A stretch of 64,000 bases of DNA from Peptococcaceae bacterium UBA4068 (GCA_002382665.1 DFZA01000006.1:1-64000); one strand, 5' to 3'. Shown: positions 15,901-23,268, numbered from the stretch's first letter. A program made the numbers and translations. Notes: a model not told the origin generated them from the letters alone.

Positions 15901-17976
15901 ATTGAGGGCGCAATCAATATCAATATCGTCGACGAAGCCCTGCTTAATATCAGCGATCAGAATATCGATTTCGCCGGTGACCTGTTTGACAAATATTACT
16001 ATTACCAATACAGCGATGTCGTTTCACATAAAAACATGGAATTAGGTTATGGCGGGGCCGAAGGCGGCGGCGAAGGCGACGGTGCGCGTGATAATTTCCG
16101 CGATACAGCCATTTTCAAAACGCTGGAGACAGACGGCAGCGGCCAGGCAAGCGTCGAATTCACTCTCCCCGATAATATCACTTCCTGGCGCGTGATCTGG
16201 CATGGTTATGTATCCGATAAGTATAACGTCGCCGCCGGAAACGGCAGTATCAATATCGATGCCACTCAGCCTTTCTTCGTGGAAAGCCGTTTCGCCTCAA
16301 CTTACAGCGTCGGTGATAAGCCCAAACTCGGTCTGCGTACTGCTGGAAAAGCAGCCGCAACGATGAGTAACTTGATCGACTATACTGTGACGATCAAGGA
16401 ATTAGATTACAGCGTCAGCGCCGAAGGCGCTCCCGGCGTCTGGAAAGATATTGAGCTGCCTGAGTTGCAAGCCGGTAATTATACGTTGAAGATTACCGCC
16501 AAAGGCGGCGATTATAAAGACGCCATCACCCAAAAATTCACTGTTGTCGATAGCTTCAGTAATTACATTGTCAGTGATAAATACACTCTCAGCAAAGGAC
16601 TGGAAATCAAAGGCAGCGATAAATATCAAACCATACTGGTCTTCTCAGACAGCGACAAAGCGCTGGCTCTCCAAGGTCTTTACAATCTGGCCTTCCAGGA
16701 TAACGTCCGCGTTGAACAGCGAGTAGCTTCGCTGATTGCCAAAGGCATCCTTAAAGACCAATTCAAAATGGATTATCTGAACCTTAATGACGACCAGGAA
16801 CAAACGCAGCGCGAAGCCATACTTCGTTATCAACAGCCAAGTGACGGCGGTATCAGCGTACTGCCATATGCCGCCTCCAATCTGGAAACCAGCGCCATGG
16901 GAGCATCCTTCGGCAAAGAGTATTTTGATAACGGAGCATTAATCTCCTATTTCAACAATATCATCAGCAACGGCGCCACAGTCAAAGAGAAAGCTACCGC
17001 GCTTTGGGGGTTAGCCGCCTTAGGCCAGCCGGTACTTGATCAAATCAACGAAATGCTTGCCGCCAAGGATATTACAGCCGAAAGCCAAATTGCCTTAACA
17101 CTTGGCCTCTATTTTGCCGGCGACGGTTCCGACGCCGCAGTATTAGCCGAAGATATTGTTGATAAATACAGCGAAGATTTAGGCGGCAGTTACCGCGCCT
17201 CCATCGGCAGCGATAACGCCGACGCTGTCGCCAAAGCCACTGCCAAGTTAGCGTTATTAGCCAATGTCTACAACTTGCCGCAGGCCGACGGATTATATCA
17301 ATATCTGCTCGATAACGAGCGTGACAGCGATTATTTTCTCTTCGAACAACTGGGTATTCTGCAAGCCCGCATTGACCGCCTCGACGGAGACGCCTCATTC
17401 CGCTACAAATTGAACGGTGAAAAAACTGATGTTGATTTAAGCAACAGCCTCTACCATTATCTTAGCGTCACACCGTCCGATCTCAAAGATATCAAATTCT
17501 CCAATATCAAAGGTGACGTCAGCGTCACTACACTTTACCAGCAGGACGGCACACCGGCTGAGGGCAGCGCGGCAAAGGACGAAATCAGCATCAGCCGCAG
17601 CTATAACGGCAAAACTGACAGTCAGGTAACATTGGCACAGGACAAATTGGTGACAATCACTATCAATGTCAACTTGACCGGCAGCGCGCCAGAAGGTTAT
17701 TATACAATCGAAGAATTCCTGCCCGCCGGATTGCGCTTCAATAACATTATTTATGATCAAAAATTCACATCAGACGATATCTGGCTGGTCAACGAAAACG
17801 GTCAGAACCTGGTTTTTGCCATCTATAAAAAAGACGCCGCCCGCAGCGCTAAAATCACCTATCAGGCGCGCGTGGCTATGACCGGATATTATAATGCCGC
17901 CGCACCCTATATCACCCACAGCAGGAACAGCAATATCTTAATCAGCGGCTCAAAAACCGCGGTAACCATTGAATAG
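12925..17976 (+). CDS. transmembrane alpha-2-macroglobulin-like protein with N-terminal cytoplasmic segment
   Basis: A 1683-residue protein. Residues 1-68 are soluble and rich in Ala, Gln and Lys. Residues 69-87 form one membrane helix, and the rest is outside the cell. Ig-like Big_5-type repeats lie at about 105-290 (TVPTDKSTYVSLTGAIQITF). The macroglobulin part includes a YADRALYRPGDTV block (about 521-533) typical of the MG2/MG3 region and an alpha-2-macroglobulin core near 1055-1110 (LPDNITSWRVIWHGYV). A helical thioester-type domain follows at about 1240-1550. The usual GCxEQ thioester reads DNVRVEQ (1259-1265), so the cysteine is missing. It follows the ECF sigma gene by four bases, so the N-terminus may be the anti-sigma; this is inference. 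Confidence 0.85.
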   Translation: MDNLKDSPKLNEFFSAEQQAIASLEAPANFQEIVMAAAAQATPQQPSAIHKLLGKLQDKFRNNYRKNALFGAIAAAAVIVIAVVVLSNGSLPEGFNGIIEVKSAAAATYEITNDDGLILTSTEAIPENVVREYLQISPKVDYNLVKKDGGLTYEVIPKDDLQAGEIYNVSFDPERQSQGLPVRAANTWAFQADQDFSITNTVPTDKSTYVSLTGAIQITFNSPFDLESAKKAISIEPEVKFDWQQANNVLTLVPQQNLQAKAIYKLTIAAGITNKNGTGSIDKDQVINFETASVEDQGFYNDYRFYIEGSGNAYRPSDQIIFNYYRDYDQANITSFETQIYAFDDAKDYAAAITKNESSSWCTFNTADYDLSKLKKLNSYDVAPTAGNNNWGYVSLLTLPDKLNAGYYLAVFSHQSNSVQVPFQVTELSAYSAIGNNDSLFWVHDLRDSSLVKGAKISEYGNNNSGKTNNSGVAVLDSQNKASGVRAFIINNGDDSLVVDSSSNYSEQDSKYQQTYYGYWSYLYADRALYRPGDTVNFFGVLAPRNNKSQEIKEVTLQLNGGNLYGGSTIKQAVAVNNGVISGELKLPQLTPGWYEIDMVIDDIYMASASFEVAYYDKSSYAIDIASEKPAVMAGQDIVWNVNASYFEGTPVTGLGITCDTDNNTQKLTTDDEGNASFKQSTNVDSDTLISHQYINASATLPELGDTYNSAYAMVFNRNVDFDINIDRDSKDYQLSIKPYSIDLGAVDDWYDNSEDQYRTPFKGNITLDARMVRCEYDKHVETNYNEYTQQTYTNTYYSIREVTEDTFQIKFNSDKTVKLDGKFNSENEYRLYLTGTDSAGRKFQIIEYINGKSPYGSPDSYQFLYMQNKDDDNRYADGEAVNLTLSSDEGPVEVSDKGETLFVRSQDKIIDYKTSDISDYSFEFKDKFIPNVNVTGVYFDGHYYYAGYSAQACYDPSAKKLQLEITPDKDKYAPGDKVKLDLQLKDSDGNPIEGAININIVDEALLNISDQNIDFAGDLFDKYYYYQYSDVVSHKNMELGYGGAEGGGEGDGARDNFRDTAIFKTLETDGSGQASVEFTLPDNITSWRVIWHGYVSDKYNVAAGNGSINIDATQPFFVESRFASTYSVGDKPKLGLRTAGKAAATMSNLIDYTVTIKELDYSVSAEGAPGVWKDIELPELQAGNYTLKITAKGGDYKDAITQKFTVVDSFSNYIVSDKYTLSKGLEIKGSDKYQTILVFSDSDKALALQGLYNLAFQDNVRVEQRVASLIAKGILKDQFKMDYLNLNDDQEQTQREAILRYQQPSDGGISVLPYAASNLETSAMGASFGKEYFDNGALISYFNNIISNGATVKEKATALWGLAALGQPVLDQINEMLAAKDITAESQIALTLGLYFAGDGSDAAVLAEDIVDKYSEDLGGSYRASIGSDNADAVAKATAKLALLANVYNLPQADGLYQYLLDNERDSDYFLFEQLGILQARIDRLDGDASFRYKLNGEKTDVDLSNSLYHYLSVTPSDLKDIKFSNIKGDVSVTTLYQQDGTPAEGSAAKDEISISRSYNGKTDSQVTLAQDKLVTITINVNLTGSAPEGYYTIEEFLPAGLRFNNIIYDQKFTSDDIWLVNENGQNLVFAIYKKDAARSAKITYQARVAMTGYYNAAAPYITHSRNSNILISGSKTAVTIE

Positions 17977-17987
17977 CGTGATGTATT

Positions 17988-18872
17988 ATGAAAAAGCTAT
18001 TAGTAATACTGCTGCTGCCGGGAATAATCATGCTTTCCGGCTGCAGCGGCAACATTGATAAAGTTACTCAAACCGCAACGGCGGATACTAACGGTCAAAC
18101 AGTTGCTGTTACGCAGACGCCGGTCATCAACAGCCGTGTCTTTATCAGTGAAAGCGAGCTTAATCAAGCGATAGCTGAAGCAAACACCAGCGCAAGCAAA
18201 CAGCCAATAAAAATGCTGGTAGTGCCGCATCATACGGTAGCTGCTGCGCTCAGCGCCCAGGCCATTGCCGGTTTGGTTGAACAGCAACCGCAGAAAGTTA
18301 TTATCATCGGCCCCAATCACAGCAATCGTGGCCCGGAGGCATCAACGACCAAAGCCGATTGGCAAACATATAACGGTCTGCTGAAAACAGACCAGGCAGC
18401 GGTTTCCGCTATGCTGGCAGGAGGCCTGGTCAAGAAAAATAACGAGCTTTTTACCAGCGAACACAGCATCGGTTTAATAGCCGACATCGTTGCCGCCTAT
18501 TTACCGGAAGCGCAGATAGTGCCCTTGGCGCTTCAGCACGGTTATGATATTAATAACATTGCCGCAATATTAGATACCATAGATGCCGACAACTGCGTGA
18601 TTATCGCTTCGATTGATTTTTCCCATAATCTGACACAAGACAAAGCCGAACAAAAAGACAAGCAAATGCGCAGCTTTCTTGAACAAGGCAATTATCAAAC
18701 AATAGCCGATCTGGGCAGCGAATATATTGACGCGCCGACGATCATGGCATACCTGCTGAAAACAGCGCATCAGCAGCAACTGAAAATGGATATTTTAGAC
18801 AACAGCAATTCCGGGCGCCTCCTCGGCAACAGCGAATTAGTTACCAGTTATTTCACCATCGAGTTTTATTAA
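17988..18872 (+). CDS. Memo-like (AmmeMemoRadiSam system B) lipoprotein
   Basis: A Memo-family protein of 294 residues with a lipoprotein signal (MKKLLVILLLPG, lipobox LSGC, Cys19). The Memo domain starts near residue 72. Conserved parts are VVPHHTVAA (His81/82), IIIGPNHSN (His111), TSEHSIG (His159) and ASIDFSH (His213). In human MEMO1 two histidines and a cysteine bind copper; the cysteine site (YDICGRHP in MEMO1) aligns with EYIDAPT here, so the cysteine is absent. Most bacterial Memo proteins are cytosolic and paired with AMMECR1 and radical SAM genes, which are not present nearby. It begins 12 bases after the macroglobulin gene and probably shares its operon. Its function is unknown. Confidence 0.85.
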   Translation: MKKLLVILLLPGIIMLSGCSGNIDKVTQTATADTNGQTVAVTQTPVINSRVFISESELNQAIAEANTSASKQPIKMLVVPHHTVAAALSAQAIAGLVEQQPQKVIIIGPNHSNRGPEASTTKADWQTYNGLLKTDQAAVSAMLAGGLVKKNNELFTSEHSIGLIADIVAAYLPEAQIVPLALQHGYDINNIAAILDTIDADNCVIIASIDFSHNLTQDKAEQKDKQMRSFLEQGNYQTIADLGSEYIDAPTIMAYLLKTAHQQQLKMDILDNSNSGRLLGNSELVTSYFTIEFY

Positions 18873-18888
18873 TTTAGGCACACAATAC

Positions 18889-18917
18889 TTGTCAAATAAA
18901 TGGATACAATATATAAT
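18889..18917 (+). promoter_or_regulatory. promoter of the queuosine-precursor transporter gene
   Basis: TTGTCA at 18889-18894 and TATAAT at 18912-18917 with a 17-base spacer. Transcription would begin near 18924, just before a hairpin. Confidence 0.75.
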
Positions 18918-18934
18918 ATTGTCTAACAAAATCT

Positions 18935-18958
18935 AGAGCAGACTAAATAGTCTGCTCT
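18935..18958 (+). terminator. hairpin downstream of the Memo gene / in the 5' leader of the transporter
   Basis: AGAGCAGACTA pairs with TAGTCTGCTCT around AA, followed by a weak T-rich stretch. It may end the sigma operon transcript, but it lies downstream of the 18889 promoter and so also sits in the next gene's leader. Confidence 0.55.
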
Positions 18959-18998
18959 ATTATTAGTAAAAAATATTAGTTAATAAGGCGGCAACTTG

Positions 18999-19613
18999 AT
19001 GCAAGATAAAAGACTTAAATTAATCATTATAGCTTCAGCGGGATATATTGCCCTGACACTTTTTTCCAATCTCGGTTCTTTAAGAATACTGGCGCTCGGC
19101 GTTTTATCTTTGGACGGCGGCACATTGCTCTACCCTTTTACTTTCACCTGCCGCGACCTGCTGCATAAAAAAGCCGGAGGCGAGATCAGCCGCTTTGTGA
19201 TCATTTTATCGGCAATACTCAACCTGCTGATGTTTATTTTCATAATGATTGTCGCCGTATTACCGGCCGATCCGTCGGTTGGCCCTCAATTAACATATGG
19301 ACAGGTTTTGTTGCCGGGCATCAGACTGGTAATCGGCTCAATCGTCGCCATGACTATCAGCGAGTTGATCGATACTGAAATATATTCATTAGTACACAAA
19401 CATTATGGCAACAGCCACCAATGGCTGCGGGTTTTTTATTCCAATCTGGTTTCCATACCGATTGATACAGTTATTTTCCTGGTAATCGCCTTCGGCGGTA
19501 TTCTTTCTGCAACTGTATTACTCAAGCTGTTTGTGGCCAATTTACTGATCAAATTTATTGTATCCCTTGTTTCTATGGGTAGCATCTATTTGGTTAAGGA
19601 CGACCAGGTTTAA
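18999..19613 (+). CDS. queuosine-precursor transporter, VUT/YhhQ family
   Basis: The 204-residue integral membrane protein has about six helices and the VUT-family pattern: FSNLGSLRIL, then LDGGTLLYPFTFTCRDLLHKK, then ISELIDTEIYSLVHK and a late SIPIDTVIFLVIAFGG. Characterised members take up preQ0, preQ1 or queuine for tRNA modification. The ATG at 18999 follows AAGGCGG; a TTG one codon earlier is less likely. I see no preQ1 riboswitch in the 5' region. It is followed after 15 bases by thpR on the same strand. Confidence 0.88.
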   Translation: MQDKRLKLIIIASAGYIALTLFSNLGSLRILALGVLSLDGGTLLYPFTFTCRDLLHKKAGGEISRFVIILSAILNLLMFIFIMIVAVLPADPSVGPQLTYGQVLLPGIRLVIGSIVAMTISELIDTEIYSLVHKHYGNSHQWLRVFYSNLVSIPIDTVIFLVIAFGGILSATVLLKLFVANLLIKFIVSLVSMGSIYLVKDDQV

Positions 19614-19628
19614 ATTTAAGGTGAAACT

Positions 19629-20159
19629 ATGAGACTGTTTGTCGCCATCAATTTCGACCAGAAAAACAAAGATATTTTTGCGGATATTCAGCAAAGCTTA
19701 CGGCCTCATGCCGTCAGCGCCAACTGGGTCAGCCGTGATAATCTGCATCTGACATTGAGTTTTCTCGGTGAAAAATATGCGGGGAGTGCAGCTATGGCTG
19801 CCCTTGACATGGTCAATTTCTCCCGCTTTAGCATAATCGGCTCAACCCTGGGATTATTCCGCCGCGACGACGGCGATATCTATTGGCTGGGCATTAAAAA
19901 TAACCCGGAATTGGCGCAATTGGAACGCCTGCTTTATATTTGTCTTGGCAAGTGCGGTATCGAATTACCTCGCAGCGAATTCCGACCACATTTGACGATC
20001 GCCCGCAAAGTAATCATGCGGCAGGATTTCGATCGAAATAAGTTTAACAGCGCTATCCCCGAAATTCATCAGCAAGTCGATAAAATCAGCCTGATGAATT
20101 CACAGCGGATTGACGGTAAACTTGTTTATACGGAAGTGTATTCCCGCCAATTATCATAA
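19629..20159 (+). CDS. thpR: RNA 2',3'-cyclic phosphodiesterase ThpR (LigT family)
   Basis: A two-histidine (2H) phosphoesterase of 176 residues. Both HxTx motifs are present: His40-Leu-Thr42 in NLHLTLSFLGE and His121-Leu-Thr123 in RPHLTIARK, the usual spacing of about 80 residues. The family opens 2',3'-cyclic phosphates on RNA ends. It starts with MRLFVAINFD, the classic opening. It probably shares a transcript with the upstream VUT transporter. Identification is strong. Confidence 0.93.
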   Translation: MRLFVAINFDQKNKDIFADIQQSLRPHAVSANWVSRDNLHLTLSFLGEKYAGSAAMAALDMVNFSRFSIIGSTLGLFRRDDGDIYWLGIKNNPELAQLERLLYICLGKCGIELPRSEFRPHLTIARKVIMRQDFDRNKFNSAIPEIHQQVDKISLMNSQRIDGKLVYTEVYSRQLS

Positions 20160-20239
20160 TATTGGAATAACCTTTATAATAAGTATGTTTTTGGTGGCTG
20201 TAAACATTTTAACAGCCACTTTAATTATACTGGTTAATT
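20160..20239. other. intergenic stretch before the small minus-strand gene
   Basis: AT-rich DNA with an imperfect hairpin (TGGCTGT near 20194 facing ACAGCCA near 20213) about 33 bases after the thpR stop, which may terminate thpR. Nothing else supported. Confidence 0.35.
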
Positions 20240-20401
20240 TTAGTCTCCACTCTTTATTTGAACAAATATTTGCCGTACTTCTTTCTCCTGTTCTTGGACA
20301 AGAAATAGTTCTTCTGTTTCTTTCTGAATAGCTTGAAGATCATTGATAACATCCGTAACTTTATTAAATAATTTGATATACATTTCCTTATAACAATCCA
20401 C
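20240..20401 (-). CDS. 53-residue hypothetical protein, helical
   Basis: A short gene read from GTG at 20401 to TAA at 20240. The start has GAGGTGAT six bases upstream. The product begins MDCYKEMYIKLFNKVTDVIN and continues as one charged amphipathic helix rich in Glu, Gln and Lys. Small proteins of this composition are common beside XRE regulators in Bacillota prophages and integrative elements, but I cannot name a family. A good promoter (20420-20448) precedes it and overlaps a palindrome next to the divergent XRE gene, so it is probably under that repressor. Confidence 0.6.
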   Translation of the reverse strand: MDCYKEMYIKLFNKVTDVINDLQAIQKETEELFLVQEQEKEVRQIFVQIKSGD

Positions 20402-20419
20402 ATTGATCACCTCACGTAT

Positions 20420-20448
20420 ATTTTAACCTGTTTCAGGTTAATATTCAA
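20420..20448 (-). promoter_or_regulatory. promoter of the 53-residue gene
   Basis: On the minus strand TTGAAT (20443-20448) and TAAAAT (20420-20425) are separated by 17 bases. The leader to the GTG start is very short. Confidence 0.65.
20423..20441. promoter_or_regulatory. 8-bp perfect inverted repeat, probable XRE operator
   Basis: TTAACCTG and CAGGTTAA flank TTT. The site fills the -35/-10 spacer of the small gene's promoter and lies about 50 bases before the divergent XRE gene, where a repressor site is expected. Confidence 0.65.
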
Positions 20449-20491
20449 TACTCTCCACTGAATTAGCTTAAAATTATTTTGAGGTGATATG

Positions 20492-20707
20492 ATGTATACT
20501 AGAATCCGGCAATTAAGAGAAGATAAAGATTTATCACAAACTGAGGTCGCTAATATATTAGGAATGTCCCAGACAGGATATTCAAAATATGAAACCGGAG
20601 AAAACGATATTCCAACCAATATTTTAATTGCTATCGCAAAATATTATCAAACAAGCATTGACTATCTTTTAGGCTTAACCGATAAAAAAGCACCATATTC
20701 AAGATAA
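20492..20707 (+). CDS. XRE-family helix-turn-helix regulator
   Basis: A 71-residue Cro/CI-type DNA-binding protein: IRQLREDKDLSQTEVANILG, then QTGYSKYETGENDIPTNIL and a final helix with YYQTSIDYLLGLTDKK. Two ATGs are adjacent (20489 and 20492); the second gives the better spacing from GAGGTG. It faces a 53-residue gene across a palindromic operator. Such pairs are typical remnants or modules of mobile elements. The DNA target other than the local palindrome is unknown. Confidence 0.9.
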   Translation: MYTRIRQLREDKDLSQTEVANILGMSQTGYSKYETGENDIPTNILIAIAKYYQTSIDYLLGLTDKKAPYSR

Positions 20708-20735
20708 ACTATCTTCCTATTTAATAAACAAATTA

Positions 20736-20765
20736 AGCGGCAAATGGATAATTCCATTTGCCGCT
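20736..20765. terminator. terminator between XRE and the DUF1287 gene
   Basis: AGCGGCAAATGGA and TCCATTTGCCGCT form a perfect 13-bp stem with a TAAT loop. It lies between convergent genes and probably works both ways. Confidence 0.8.
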
Positions 20766-20802
20766 ATAAAATTTCTTATTAACTTTTGAATTGCATCCTT
20801 TT

Positions 20803-21543
20803 TTAATATTCCCATCTAAAATGACCGACTATCCTGCCGTTTGCCGCCCATTTCTCCAGACAATCTACCTCCGTAGGGAAAGGGCCGGCATTATGGATCA
20901 CATACGGCACTCCGTCGATATTGCGCTTGTCCGATAGCATAGCGATATGCCAACTGCTGCCCCTTTTGGTAACAACTATATCACCGCGCTGCCACAAAGC
21001 CAGATTATCCGCATCCCTCGCTTTCAATTCCAATGTCAGCGTTTCGGCATGACGGGGGAAAAAGACGTTAAGATCATTGACCCTGCGGAAATCAATATTT
21101 GGATCGGGCTTATCATCGGTCAGCGGATAGAGACCGGAGTTGGCGGCAATATCATCATCCACCATCGACTTTAAATCATAGCCGGCATTTTTAAAGGCCC
21201 GCCAAACCAAATCGCTGCAGACACCCTCGTCATCCGGCGGATAACCGCCGATATAATAATTGCTGCGATAAGTTGTATGGTTTTTTACCTCCAGGCGCGC
21301 GCCGTCCACCAGGTCGCTGGCGTCGTCAATACCGTCGCCGTCAGTGTCGGTGGTCACAGCTAACTCCTTGACATTAACAACTGAAGTGAACGGATGGGTC
21401 AGACGCTCGCCGAACCGGTTCAACCAAACCGGGGCAAAAAATATTTGCGCAAATACAATGACGATAATAATCAATATTATCGCTAATACAAATATCGCCT
21501 GCGGTCTTATGCTTTTTTTGTGATGTTTAATATTTGTTTTCAT
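20803..21543 (-). CDS. DUF1287 exported protein, NlpC/P60-like
   Basis: The 246-residue protein has a cytoplasmic start rich in Lys and His, a membrane anchor at about residues 16-38, and a DUF1287 domain. Residues near 66-73 read DTDGDGIDD, a calcium-loop-like Asp repeat. The domain has GVCSDLVWRAF, with the Cys followed by Asp, then IDFRRVNDLNVFF, WQRGDIVV, SSWHIAMLSD and VIHNAGPFPTEVD. Cys and His spacing suggests a papain-like, NlpC/P60-related hydrolase, possibly a cell-wall amidase. The function of DUF1287 is not established. Confidence 0.82.
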   Translation of the reverse strand: MKTNIKHHKKSIRPQAIFVLAIILIIIVIVFAQIFFAPVWLNRFGERLTHPFTSVVNVKELAVTTDTDGDGIDDASDLVDGARLEVKNHTTYRSNYYIGGYPPDDEGVCSDLVWRAFKNAGYDLKSMVDDDIAANSGLYPLTDDKPDPNIDFRRVNDLNVFFPRHAETLTLELKARDADNLALWQRGDIVVTKRGSSWHIAMLSDKRNIDGVPYVIHNAGPFPTEVDCLEKWAANGRIVGHFRWEY

Positions 21544-21601
21544 GATATTATAGATATTATGATTGGTTAATTTGTTTCATTCTGGAAAGGTGAATCACTA
21601 A

Positions 21602-21865
21602 ATGGCATATGTCTATATGCTCCGTTGCAGCGACGGCAGCTTATACAGCGGTTATACAACAGATTTGGATAAACGTCTGCAAGTGCACAACAGCGGCCGC
21701 GGTGCCAAATATACCCGCAGCCGCCTGCCGGTAACACTGGTGTATTGGCAGAAGTTCGACAGTGCGCAACAGGCCATGCAACGTGAGGCTGCGCTCAAAC
21801 GCTTAACACGACAGGAAAAACTGCAATTGATTGTTGCTCAACTAATTAATGAGCCGGAGGACTAA
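21602..21865 (+). CDS. GIY-YIG nuclease-domain protein (UPF0213 type)
   Basis: An 87-residue stand-alone GIY-YIG domain: YVYMLRCSDGSLYSGYTTDL carries the two short motifs (YVY and YSG), followed by KRLQVHNSGRGAKYTRSRLP, with the conserved Arg of the fold, and Glu in QREAALKRL. This is the YhbQ/UPF0213 family of single-domain GIY-YIG proteins found in many bacteria. The cellular role is not settled. The gene is preceded by AAAGGTGA and is divergent from the DUF1287 gene. Confidence 0.9.
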   Translation: MAYVYMLRCSDGSLYSGYTTDLDKRLQVHNSGRGAKYTRSRLPVTLVYWQKFDSAQQAMQREAALKRLTRQEKLQLIVAQLINEPED

Positions 21866-21933
21866 CCTTTATCGAGGCAATAAACTTCGCGATACGGTGC
21901 CCATGCCGCCCACATCTTCTCCGATGTAAAATT

Positions 21934-21960
21934 AAGCCGGAGGATTGATACCTCCGGCTT
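21934..21960 (-). terminator. terminator of ilvE
   Basis: AAGCCGGAGG and CCTCCGGCTT form a perfect 10-bp stem. Read on the minus strand it follows the ilvE stop by 16 bases and leads into TTAATTTT. Confidence 0.8.
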
Positions 21961-21975
21961 ATAATTGGATACCGT

Positions 21976-23040
21976 TTATTTGATTTCCTGCGTCCAGCCG
22001 AATTCGTCGGCAGCTTTGCCCCATTGGATGGATGTCAATTTGTCGTATAACTTCTGCGACAAATTACCGATACCGCCGTCGCCGATTATGTAATTCTTAC
22101 TCTTGATGGCCAGTTCGCCAATCGGCGAAATAACCGCAGCCGTACCTGTACCGAATGCTTCCTCAAGAGCTCCAGATTGTGCGGCCTCAGTCAACTCATC
22201 CACCGAAATCAACCGCTCACAAACCGGTACGCCCCAAGACTTAAGCAACGTCAATACCGAATCACGGGTAATGCCCGGTAAAATACTGCCGGTCAGCATC
22301 GGCGTTACCACTTCGCCGTTGATTTTGAACATAACGTTCATAGCGCCGACCTCATCAATGTATTTGCGCTCTACGCCATCCAGCCACAGCACCTGGCTGT
22401 AACCTAGCTCATGGGCTTTATACTGGCCAATCAGCGAAGCCGCATAGTTGCCGCCGCATTTGGTAAAACCGGTGCCGCCGCGTACGGCACGAACATATTC
22501 ATCCTCAACAAATATCTTGACCGGGTTTAAACCTTCGGGGTAATAAGCGCCCACCGGCGACAAAATAACTATAAACTGATAGCTCTTTGATACGCTCACG
22601 CCCAGATGCGCTTGGGTAGCGATAACAAAAGGTCTGATATACAAAGACATATCGGGAAGATGCGGAATCCAGTCTTTGTCAATCGATACCAGTTGCTTAA
22701 TGCCTTCGACAAAATATTCTTCCGGCAATAACGGGATGCATAAACGGGCCGAGGAACCGTTAAGACGACGGGCATTGGCTTCGGGACGAAAGAGTAAAAT
22801 CCGCCCATCAGCACTATAATATGCCTTAAGGCCTTCGAAAACTTCCACCGCATAATGAAAAACGATTGCGGCAGGATCAAGCGCCAGCGGCGCATAAGGT
22901 ATGATGCGGGCATCATGCCAGCCTTTGCCTTCAGTATAATCAACGATAAACATATGATCTGTAAATGTCGTACCGAAGTTTAAACTGCTCCATTCAGGCT
23001 TGGGCTTTGGATTTGTTGTCTTGGTAACCGAAATTTTCAT
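21976..23040 (-). CDS. ilvE: branched-chain amino acid aminotransferase
   Basis: PLP-dependent transaminase (fold type IV) that makes or breaks down Leu, Ile and Val. At 354 residues it is the long, BCAT/IlvE type II form, with the family blocks FEGLKAYYSADGRILLFRP, SLYIRPFVIAT, TKCGGNYAASL (with the PLP lysine) and IDEVGAMNVMF. The C-terminal block has GTGTAAVISPIGEL. A Shine-Dalgarno AAGGAGGAG precedes the ATG. It is divergent from a LysR regulator, which may or may not control it. No T-box is visible upstream, unlike in some Bacillota. Confidence 0.95.
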   Translation of the reverse strand: MKISVTKTTNPKPKPEWSSLNFGTTFTDHMFIVDYTEGKGWHDARIIPYAPLALDPAAIVFHYAVEVFEGLKAYYSADGRILLFRPEANARRLNGSSARLCIPLLPEEYFVEGIKQLVSIDKDWIPHLPDMSLYIRPFVIATQAHLGVSVSKSYQFIVILSPVGAYYPEGLNPVKIFVEDEYVRAVRGGTGFTKCGGNYAASLIGQYKAHELGYSQVLWLDGVERKYIDEVGAMNVMFKINGEVVTPMLTGSILPGITRDSVLTLLKSWGVPVCERLISVDELTEAAQSGALEEAFGTGTAAVISPIGELAIKSKNYIIGDGGIGNLSQKLYDKLTSIQWGKAADEFGWTQEIK

Positions 23041-23268
23041 ATACTCTCCTCCTTTATGAAAAGGCTACATAGACTTAGCCATTAAAAAAATAGTTTGCTA
23101 ATTACTAATTATTATAACTCTCTGTAATCGACTTCTCCAGTAGTTTTTTATAAATTAATAAAAATTCTATTAAAAATTTGACAAAATTCGACGCATAAAA
23201 GGGATTATAATTAACTTTAGAGAATAAAACTCATTGATTAGATCTGAGATATATTTTGAGGTAAAATT

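Noticed and set aside
20407..20619. 70-residue minus-strand ORF across the XRE gene
   Set aside because: It overlaps the start of the XRE gene in antisense, and its end lies inside the operator region; the 53-residue ORF next to it is better supported.
23041..23268. Possible T-box or leader upstream of ilvE
   Set aside because: No T-box core (GGTGGTACCGCG-like) or terminator/antiterminator pair is seen on the minus strand.
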